A model generated the notes under the pieces. The model made no database searches. It was not told where the DNA came from and saw only the letters and a list, made by a program, of their open reading frames with translations. A program made the position numbers and the translations under genes. Shown piece after piece: positions 1 through 5,547 of a stretch of 8,507 bases of DNA (positions within the stretch are counted from its first letter, which is position 1; each line of letters begins with the position of its first letter). This DNA is from an uncultured Gammaproteobacteria bacterium (GTDB lineage: Bacteria > Pseudomonadota > Gammaproteobacteria > Steroidobacterales > JABDMI01), in contig CALHVH010000041.1 in the NCBI GenBank assembly GCA_938039225.1, forward strand, positions 1-8,507. The letters run 5' to 3'.

Positions 1-558
1 TGGGCCGACTGGACACGAGAAGAGCAAATTGCTGAAGCAAAACGTTTATATAAAGAAGCGGGTTATTCTGAAAGTAATCCTTTAGTCACCGAAATTCGTT
101 ATAACACCAGCGAAAACCATAAGAAAATGGCGGTTGCTATATCGTCTATGTGGAAGCAAGTTTTGGGTGCTGACATCAAATTGTTAAACGAGGAATGGAA
201 AGTGTTTTTACAAAGTCGTAAGAACAAAGATCTGTGGGATATCGTGCGTTACGGTTGGGTGGGCGATTACAATGACGCCTTTACCTATGCTGAAATTATG
301 CATTCAACCCATGGACAAAACGATAGTGGATACAGTAGCTCTGAATACGATCGTTTGGTTGAGGCGGCTGCTGTTGAAGGTGATTTGGATAAACGTGCAC
401 AATTACTAGCAGAGGCCGAAAAGGTCATGTTAGAAGATTATCCCATTATGCCTATCTTCTTTTATGTGACTAAACACTTAGTAAAACCGCATGTTAAAGG
501 GTTTAAGTCTACGATTATGGATCATAATTATTCTCGCCATTATCGTATTGAAAAGTAA
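1..558 (+). CDS. Peptide ABC transporter substrate-binding protein, C-terminal part (5' truncated)
   Basis: The frame is open from the first base to the TAA at 556-558, giving about 185 residues of the C-terminal lobe of an OppA/DppA-type (SBP_bac_5) solute-binding protein. The start lies outside the window, and the Met at 127 is internal because homology to the next gene begins well before it. Shared landmarks include WT..(E/Q)xI.EAKRLYK.AGYSE, RYNTS..HKK, SMWK.VLG and NEEWKVF, roughly half identical to the C-terminal third of the neighbouring gene. Family members bind oligopeptides in the periplasm and deliver them to an ABC permease. Substrate cannot be read from this fragment. A terminator-like hairpin starts 50 nt after the stop, already inside the next gene. 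Confidence 0.9.
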   Translation, partial: WADWTREEQIAEAKRLYKEAGYSESNPLVTEIRYNTSENHKKMAVAISSMWKQVLGADIKLLNEEWKVFLQSRKNKDLWDIVRYGWVGDYNDAFTYAEIMHSTHGQNDSGYSSSEYDRLVEAAAVEGDLDKRAQLLAEAEKVMLEDYPIMPIFFYVTKHLVKPHVKGFKSTIMDHNYSRHYRIEK

Positions 559-589
559 TTTCTAATTACATTCTGTGTATTTTTATTAA

Positions 590-2119
590 ATGAATAATTT
601 TATAAATAAAGCTCTAGGAAAAATTTTTCTAGGGCTTTTTTCTTGTTCCCTCTTAGTTGCCTGCAATAACACGGATACCTCAGATAATTCAAAAGTTTTA
701 GTTCGTGGTAATGGTTCAGAAGCAGAAAGCTTAGATCCACAATTAGTTCGAAGCGAAAGTGCAGGTAATATAGTTCGTGACTTATATGAAGGTCTGCTTA
801 CCGTAACGGCGGATGGCACATTGGTTGCTGGGGTTGCCACATCATGGTTTTGGAACGCGCAAACGCAATGTCATGAATTTGTTTTAAGAGATAACGCTAA
901 ATGGTCAAATGGAGACCTTGTTAGCGCTGAAGATTTTAGGCGTGGCATTGAATATGCACTTGACGCTAAAAACCTCTCGCCTTATAGCCAGCTACTGCAA
1001 GATATATCAAAAATTCAGGTAGATTCCCCCCAAGACCTGAAATTATGTACAAAAAATAAAGTGCCCTATTTTCTTGAACTTATGGTCTTACCTGTAAGTT
1101 TTCCTCGGCACAGTAAAAGCACCATCAAAAATCCACTTTCAAATGGTGCTTTTCAACTTGAATATTGGAGTCCACAAGAGAAGGTAGTTTTGCAGAAAAA
1201 CTCATATTTTCATTCTGCAGATACGGTATTTTTTAATACGATTGAATACATTACTACAGAAAACGCCAGTTCTGAACTGAAACGTTTTTTAGCCGGTGAG
1301 TTAGATATTACAGCAACAGTTCCTCCCAGTGATGTAGGTCGATTGCGAGAATCACATGCAAAGCAACTTAAAATTGCCGAAGTTTTAAATTCATATTTTT
1401 ACGGTTTTAATATGAGTAGTCCGCCGTTTAAAGACAATTTAAATTTACGTAAAGCTTTGTCTTTAGCAGTAGACAGAAAAATTTTGGTAGAAAATATTTT
1501 AGGTACGGGTGAAGTTGAAGCTTGGTCTTTAGTTCCACCAAAAATGCGTTCCTATCATGCGCCAAATATAGAGTATAAAAATTGGACTAATCAACAAAGA
1601 ATAACAGAAGCAAAACGCTTATATAAGTTAGCTGGATATTCTGAACTGAAGCCACTTGAATTTGAATTGCGTTATAACACTAGCCCATTACATAAGAAAA
1701 CTGCAATAGCTTTAGCTTCTATGTGGAAATCTGTTTTGGGTGTAAAAGTTGAGCTTTACAACGAAGAGTGGAAAGTCTTTGTGCAAAATCGTCGTAATAA
1801 GAAAACTCAAATGTTTCGTTCTGGCTGGATAGCAGATGTTAATGATGCCAGTAATTATCTGGAATTACTTTCTACAAATCATCCTCTAAACGATTATGCG
1901 TATAGTAATCCGCGTTACGATGATTTATTACAACAGGCAAAAGAGGCTAGCGGCGAAAGATTATCAATATTGCAAGCTGCTGAAGAGCAAATGTTACAAG
2001 ATCAAGCGATTATTCCCTTGTACTATTACGTCAGTAAGCATATGCTGAACGAAAACATAGCTGGCTGGGAAGAGAACTTGCTTGATCATCATTTGAGTCG
2101 CTATCTAAGTAGAAAGTAA
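590..2119 (+). CDS. OppA-like peptide-binding lipoprotein (tandem paralogue)
   Basis: A complete 509-residue SBP_bac_5 (OppA/MppA-type) periplasmic binding protein. The N-terminus is a lipoprotein signal: basic start, hydrophobic core, lipobox LVAC with Cys25, so it is probably lipid-anchored, unlike classical soluble OppA of E. coli. Typical motifs follow: GNGSEAESLDPQ near residues 40-51, LYEGL, KWSNGDLVSAEDF, and a C-terminal lobe with RYNTS, SMWKSVLG and NEEWKVF. The start is forced: a TAA (587-589) lies immediately upstream in frame and no other ATG precedes the lipobox. No Shine-Dalgarno is visible. It follows a paralogue by 31 nt and precedes the MAPEG gene by 18 nt. No permease or ATPase genes are adjacent, so it may serve a transporter encoded elsewhere or have become a peptide sensor. 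Ligand unknown. Confidence 0.92.
   Translation: MNNFINKALGKIFLGLFSCSLLVACNNTDTSDNSKVLVRGNGSEAESLDPQLVRSESAGNIVRDLYEGLLTVTADGTLVAGVATSWFWNAQTQCHEFVLRDNAKWSNGDLVSAEDFRRGIEYALDAKNLSPYSQLLQDISKIQVDSPQDLKLCTKNKVPYFLELMVLPVSFPRHSKSTIKNPLSNGAFQLEYWSPQEKVVLQKNSYFHSADTVFFNTIEYITTENASSELKRFLAGELDITATVPPSDVGRLRESHAKQLKIAEVLNSYFYGFNMSSPPFKDNLNLRKALSLAVDRKILVENILGTGEVEAWSLVPPKMRSYHAPNIEYKNWTNQQRITEAKRLYKLAGYSELKPLEFELRYNTSPLHKKTAIALASMWKSVLGVKVELYNEEWKVFVQNRRNKKTQMFRSGWIADVNDASNYLELLSTNHPLNDYAYSNPRYDDLLQQAKEASGERLSILQAAEEQMLQDQAIIPLYYYVSKHMLNENIAGWEENLLDHHLSRYLSRK
608..641 (+). terminator. Intrinsic-terminator-like hairpin inside the signal-peptide codons of the second SBP gene
   Basis: AAAGCTCTAG (608-617) pairs with CTAGGGCTTT (629-638) over 10 bp with one G-U pair. 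The A5/T5 stretch between them (619-628) can extend the stem past a bulged G. Six T residues (636-641) follow. The position, 50 nt after the stop of the upstream gene, fits a Rho-independent terminator for that gene. It also lies in codons 7-18 of the downstream lipoprotein, so translation of that gene could block folding. Whether it terminates in vivo is inference. Confidence 0.65.
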
Positions 2120-2126
2120 AAAAACT

Positions 2127-2131
2127 GGGAG
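2127..2131 (+). promoter_or_regulatory. Ribosome binding site of the MAPEG gene
   Basis: GGGAG lies 6 nt before the ATG at 2138. It is the clearest Shine-Dalgarno sequence in the window and fixes this start. Confidence 0.75.
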
Positions 2132-2137
2132 AAAAAT

Positions 2138-2554
2138 ATGGCACCAACAATTTCGGCATTACTCATTTATATCCTTTGGATGTTACTTTTATTGGGTATG
2201 TTGGCCGGCATGCGAACAGGCATGACCTTGTCAGGAGCCAAAAAAGCAAACGCATTCAGTCCCGATGGTGCAGATGTCGGTGATTTTTCTAACCGCTTAT
2301 GCCGGGCCCATGCGAATTGTTATGAAAGTTTTCCTATATTTGGTGGTTTATTATTGCTGGCTATAGCCAGCGATACAATGGCAATAACAGATGGCTTAGC
2401 TTATATTTTAATAGCTGCTCGTCTTGGTCAATCTCTAATTCATTTAATTTCAACCAGTGAAAGTGCAGTTTTTGTACGTTTCGGATTTTTCTTAGTACAG
2501 GTTGCCATTGCTCTTTATTGGGGCGTGCTGTTTATAAAATATTTTATGGGTTAA
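2138..2554 (+). CDS. MAPEG family membrane protein
   Basis: A 138-residue integral membrane protein of the MAPEG family (membrane-associated proteins in eicosanoid and glutathione metabolism, which includes microsomal glutathione S-transferases). About four hydrophobic segments can be seen: residues 5-25, about 66-80, 85-102 and 112-136. The family signature is clear after the first helix: RLCRAHANCYESFPIF at about residues 53-68, matching the R..RAH.N..E..P.F pattern, followed by the later AARLGQSLIHL segment. Eukaryotic members use glutathione; bacterial members are mostly untested, so glutathione use is inferred. It sits 18 nt after the binding lipoprotein and 41 nt before a GST-peroxidase fusion. 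This suggests co-transcription and a shared role in detoxifying lipophilic electrophiles or peroxides at the inner membrane. Confidence 0.88.
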   Translation: MAPTISALLIYILWMLLLLGMLAGMRTGMTLSGAKKANAFSPDGADVGDFSNRLCRAHANCYESFPIFGGLLLLAIASDTMAITDGLAYILIAARLGQSLIHLISTSESAVFVRFGFFLVQVAIALYWGVLFIKYFMG

Positions 2555-2595
2555 GACAGTTTCAGTTCAAATTTCAATAGTTTAGGTAGGCCACA

Positions 2596-3777
2596 ATGAA
2601 AGTATACGGTGATTTATTATCCGGAAATTGTTATAAGGTAAAACTCTTATTACATATGCTAGATATTCCACATGAATGGATTCATATAGATGTTACCAAG
2701 GCCGAAACGCACAGTGACGAGTTCAAGGCGATAAATCCTAATGCAAAGATTCCGGCACTAGTGCTCGACCAGGGAGAGGTCTTATGCGAATCCAATGCAA
2801 TTCTAAATTATTTAGCAGATGGCACAGATTATTTGCCTAGTAAAAAAATGCAACGTGCCCAAGTTTTGCAATGGCAGTTCTTTGAACAATACAGCCACGA
2901 ACCCTATGTTGCAGTAGCAAGATATATTAAGCTGTATTTAGGGTTGCCACATGATCGAATGGAGGAGTTTGAATCTAAAAAAATAGGTGCAGCTAAAGCA
3001 TTAAAAGTTATGGAACAACACTTATTAGATCATAGGTTTTTTGTGGCAGAGATGTTTACCATTGCAGATATTTCTCTATATGCATACACCCATGTCGCAC
3101 AAGATGGTGATATAGACTTAAAAGCTTATCCTGCAATTACTGCATGGATGCAACGTATAGAGGCCAAACTAAAACATAAAACAATGTTGGATTTTATTAA
3201 ATTGCAAAAGAAACAAGAAAATAATAAGAAACGTCTAGAGCAAAATTTAACTGCAGAACATAGCGATACTAAGGTAGCAAAAATGACAGATATAAGTTCA
3301 AGAAGTATGCATAACTACAGTTTAAAAGACCTTGCTGGATATACATTAAATCTTTCAGATTATGAAAACCAGATTGTGTTGATAGTGAATGTAGCCAGTG
3401 AGTGTGGCTTAACACCTCAATATCGTGGCTTACAAAACCTGTATAAACGTTTTGCCTCTCAGGGTTTCGCAGTAATCGGTGTTCCGTGTAATCAGTTTGG
3501 AGCACAAGAACCGGGTAGTGAGTTAGAAATTAAGCGCTTTTGTGATTTACACTATAAAACCACTTTTCCAATGACCAGCAAAATTGAAGTTAATGGTGAT
3601 GATCAGCATCCCTTATATGAGTATTTATGTGGAACCGAAGCTAAATTTCCTGGTGATATCACTTGGAATTTTGAGAAATTTTTAATTGGGAAAAATGGCC
3701 AAGTAATAAAACGTTTTGGACCAAAAATAGAACCAGAGAGCGATGAAGTAATCCAAGCAATTGAATCTTTACTTTAA
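2596..3777 (+). CDS. Glutathione S-transferase / glutathione peroxidase fusion
   Basis: A 393-residue two-domain cytoplasmic protein without a signal peptide. Residues 1-200 form a GST: thioredoxin-like N-domain with SGNCYKV at 9-15, the cis-Pro segment KIPAL (51-55) and the glutathione-contact ESNAIL (65-70), then a helical domain with FTIADISLY (154-162). Residues about 201-229 are a charged linker. Residues 230-393 are a full-length glutathione peroxidase: NVASECGLT with peroxidatic Cys270, CNQFG with Gln300, WNFEKFL with Trp357/Asn358, and FPMTSKIEVNG. Cys270 replaces selenocysteine, and Cys316 fits the resolving Cys of thioredoxin-dependent, BtuE-like enzymes, so the reductant may be thioredoxin rather than glutathione. 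AGG (2588-2590) precedes the ATG. GST and peroxidase are normally separate proteins. Domain calls are firm; joint function is inferred. Confidence 0.92.
   Translation: MKVYGDLLSGNCYKVKLLLHMLDIPHEWIHIDVTKAETHSDEFKAINPNAKIPALVLDQGEVLCESNAILNYLADGTDYLPSKKMQRAQVLQWQFFEQYSHEPYVAVARYIKLYLGLPHDRMEEFESKKIGAAKALKVMEQHLLDHRFFVAEMFTIADISLYAYTHVAQDGDIDLKAYPAITAWMQRIEAKLKHKTMLDFIKLQKKQENNKKRLEQNLTAEHSDTKVAKMTDISSRSMHNYSLKDLAGYTLNLSDYENQIVLIVNVASECGLTPQYRGLQNLYKRFASQGFAVIGVPCNQFGAQEPGSELEIKRFCDLHYKTTFPMTSKIEVNGDDQHPLYEYLCGTEAKFPGDITWNFEKFLIGKNGQVIKRFGPKIEPESDEVIQAIESLL
3271..3285 (+). promoter_or_regulatory. Possible internal translation start for a free glutathione peroxidase
   Basis: AAGG (3271-3274) lies 8 nt before an in-frame ATG (3283-3285), which is codon 230 of the fusion. 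The ATG sits where a free glutathione peroxidase would normally begin, about 40 residues before the peroxidatic Cys. Initiation here would give a 164-residue protein, the usual size of the free enzyme. The site may also be only the relic start of a gene that was once separate. Confidence 0.45.
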
Positions 3778-3895
3778 AATAAGATTTAACATATTATCTT
3801 TGTGAATTAATAAAAGCGTAAAATCAAGATTGAAGGCTTAAATCAAAAAAATTACCTTATAATTATGCTTACTTCATAAATAGATAAGTTTAGCA
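3778..3895 (+). promoter_or_regulatory. Intergenic region with a probable promoter for the three-gene cyclase operon
   Basis: This 118-nt AT-rich gap is the longest same-strand gap in the window and the likely promoter region for the next three genes. A consensus -10 element, TATAAT, lies at 3858-3863, followed by about 33 nt of leader. No well-spaced -35 is visible: TTGAAG at 3830-3835 is 22 nt away, longer than the usual 16-18. A TTTGTGA half-site (3799-3805) resembles half of a CRP site but lacks the second half. No terminator hairpin for the upstream gene is seen, so read-through is possible. Confidence 0.35.
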
Positions 3896-4858
3896 ATGCC
3901 AGTTCCTAATAATAAATACCTTCTAACTAGCCTAGCTTTAGTCTTGGTATCTTCAATAAATGCAGATTCGTTTTATACCACAGAGTTTAAACTTGAGTCC
4001 GATGATAATGTCACTTTAGCCACTGAAGACGAGTTAATAAGAAGCACCGAATTTGTGAGTCTTTATGCTGACTATAATATTTCTAAACCTTTAAAATTAG
4101 GTCAGAGTTTAACGTATACAGCTCATATTGAAACTTTCGACTGCAGTACGTTTGAAAAATTAGATCGTACTGAGTATGGTCTAGCAGTAAGCTATAGAAA
4201 TAAGCTTGGTATAGGGGATAATGTACCGATATTGTCTTTAGGGCTCAATATTCAAGAAAATAACTATCATCGAAATTCTGTTCGTGATGCAGAAGCCTAT
4301 TCAGCAAATATTGGCATAAGTAAACGACTTAATGATCGAGTGAGCGTTCGAACATCTTTGGCTTACCATAAAGAGAATGCCTCAGATAGTGAGGCCATTG
4401 CAAAAACTTCAATCGACAATCCAGGTCCAGGTCCTTCTCCTGGCCCAGGCCCATCTCCTGGGCCTAGTAATAACTTAGGTTTTGATGTTTTTGATTTGAG
4501 TAATACAGAATTAAAACTCAGCACGGAGTACGTCCTGGGTGATAATTCTTATTTAAATTTTCGCTACTTATATCGTGATGGAGACATTGCTTCATACGGT
4601 GATGCTAGCCAAGATATTATTAATTTTGCCGAGGCAGCCGTTTTAGATGGATCTTTTTTTAAGAATGATGCTTCTGACGATAATAAATTTGTTTATCGTA
4701 TAGGCGCAAAAAGTCATGTAATAGGTGTCAGTTACGATTATGTTCTGTCTGAAAGAAGCTCCTTAAGTTTAGCCTACGATTATCAACAAACCAATGCTGA
4801 GGGTCCACTTGATTATGATCGTAGTCTTATTAGTTTGAAATTTGTATACGGTAATTAA
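3896..4858 (+). CDS. Probable outer-membrane beta-barrel protein with a Pro-Gly-Ser repeat
   Basis: A 320-residue exported protein that I do not recognise by family name. Residues 1-23 form a signal peptide (hydrophobic 8-19, cleavage probably INA/DS). The rest is rich in alternating polar/hydrophobic strands with aromatic ends, such as SLTYTAHIET, EYGLAVSYR, YSANIGISKRL, YLNFRYLYRDGD, SHVIGVSYDYVL, SLSLAYDYQQ and a final SLISLKFVYGN. This is the pattern of a small transmembrane barrel, perhaps 12 or so strands. A low-complexity insert of PGPGPS-type units (residues 176-191) splits it and may be a surface loop. An in-frame TAG at 3881-3883 makes the ATG the only plausible start; Shine-Dalgarno is weak. 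It precedes the cupredoxin gene by 5 nt. Role inferred: channel or scaffold for the periplasmic partner. Confidence 0.75.
   Translation: MPVPNNKYLLTSLALVLVSSINADSFYTTEFKLESDDNVTLATEDELIRSTEFVSLYADYNISKPLKLGQSLTYTAHIETFDCSTFEKLDRTEYGLAVSYRNKLGIGDNVPILSLGLNIQENNYHRNSVRDAEAYSANIGISKRLNDRVSVRTSLAYHKENASDSEAIAKTSIDNPGPGPSPGPGPSPGPSNNLGFDVFDLSNTELKLSTEYVLGDNSYLNFRYLYRDGDIASYGDASQDIINFAEAAVLDGSFFKNDASDDNKFVYRIGAKSHVIGVSYDYVLSERSSLSLAYDYQQTNAEGPLDYDRSLISLKFVYGN
4421..4468 (+). repeat. Pro-Gly-Ser tandem repeat with a GC-rich inverted repeat
   Basis: Two 18-nt units and a 12-nt partial unit encode PGPGPS, PGPGPS and PGPS. Synonymous positions differ between units. The stretch is far more GC-rich than the surrounding gene. 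It contains a perfect 8-bp inverted repeat, GGCCCAGG (4442-4449) and CCTGGGCC (4457-4464), with a 7-nt loop and no T-tract. Copy number could vary by slippage. Confidence 0.85.
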
Positions 4859-4863
4859 TTGAT

Positions 4864-5520
4864 ATGCACATAATAATGAAGACGCATTTAAAATTAAGCA
4901 TTTTATGTAGCTGTATTTGTGTAGGAATAGTCTCGCAAGCAGCAAACTTAAGCGCAACAATAAGTAACCAGTCTGATACTTATCTAGAAGATGCAGTGGT
5001 ATATCTTACTGCAACAGATGGTCAAACATTAGAGTACACACAAAAAAATGAAGTTGTAGATCAAATTAATAAACAATTTGTCCAGAAGGTGAAAATTGTT
5101 ACCGTTGGATCAAAAGTAAGTTTTCCAAATAAAGATGATATTCATCATCACGTGTATTCATTTTCTGAACCTAAAAACTTTGAGTTGCCCTTATATGAAG
5201 GTGTGCCTTCTGAGTTAGTAGAGTTTCCGAAAAAAGGTGTGGTTAGCTTAGGTTGTAATATTCATGATTGGATGAAAGGCTATGTTGTAGTGGTAGACAC
5301 GCCTTATTATGCAAAGAGCACTAAAAATGGATCTTTGGAAATAAGTGGAATTACGCCTGGTAATTACATAATAAACTATTGGCACCCCAATCTGCAGGGA
5401 GCTCCGCAACAGGAACCAATACAAATCAAAGCCGGCAATAATTCACTGGTAAAGCAATTGAAAACAAAAACAAAAATCAAAGCAAGACGTGCGCCTCGCG
5501 GTAGAGACCGAGGCTATTAA
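4864..5520 (+). CDS. Periplasmic cupredoxin-like protein ('methylamine utilization protein' type)
   Basis: A 218-residue exported protein. The signal peptide runs to about residue 26 (SQA/AN). The start may be Met1 or Met5 (4876); Met5 gives the more usual signal, and neither has a clear Shine-Dalgarno. The plastocyanin-like core spans about 65-146, with VGSKVSFPNKDD, then DDIHHHVYSF (His94-96) and LGCNIHDWMKGYV (Cys131, His134, Met137). Together these supply His, Cys, His and Met for a type 1-like copper site. A carboxypeptidase-regulatory-like segment follows (GSLEISGITPGNYIINYWHP). The last 18 residues are strongly basic. Such proteins are often annotated as methylamine utilization proteins, but no methylamine dehydrogenase genes are present here. 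It lies 5 nt after the barrel gene and 27 nt before the cyclase, suggesting a periplasmic copper or redox component of the same unit. Confidence 0.85.
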   Translation: MHIIMKTHLKLSILCSCICVGIVSQAANLSATISNQSDTYLEDAVVYLTATDGQTLEYTQKNEVVDQINKQFVQKVKIVTVGSKVSFPNKDDIHHHVYSFSEPKNFELPLYEGVPSELVEFPKKGVVSLGCNIHDWMKGYVVVVDTPYYAKSTKNGSLEISGITPGNYIINYWHPNLQGAPQQEPIQIKAGNNSLVKQLKTKTKIKARRAPRGRDRGY

Positions 5521-5547
5521 GCTAAATAACTTTGGTGAATTGATCTA

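Noticed and set aside
127..558. ATG at 127 as the start of a small 143-residue protein
   Set aside because: The same frame is open to base 1, and homology to the paralogous gene begins well before this Met, so it is an internal residue of a truncated gene.
3799..3814. CRP-like site TTTGTGA upstream of the barrel-cupredoxin-cyclase set
   Set aside because: Only one half-site matches; the second half (expected TCACA) is absent. cAMP feedback would be attractive but is not supported.
4864..5520. Methylamine metabolism role for the cupredoxin
   Set aside because: The common database name suggests it, but no methylamine dehydrogenase, MauG or related genes are present; only the copper-site motifs are supported.
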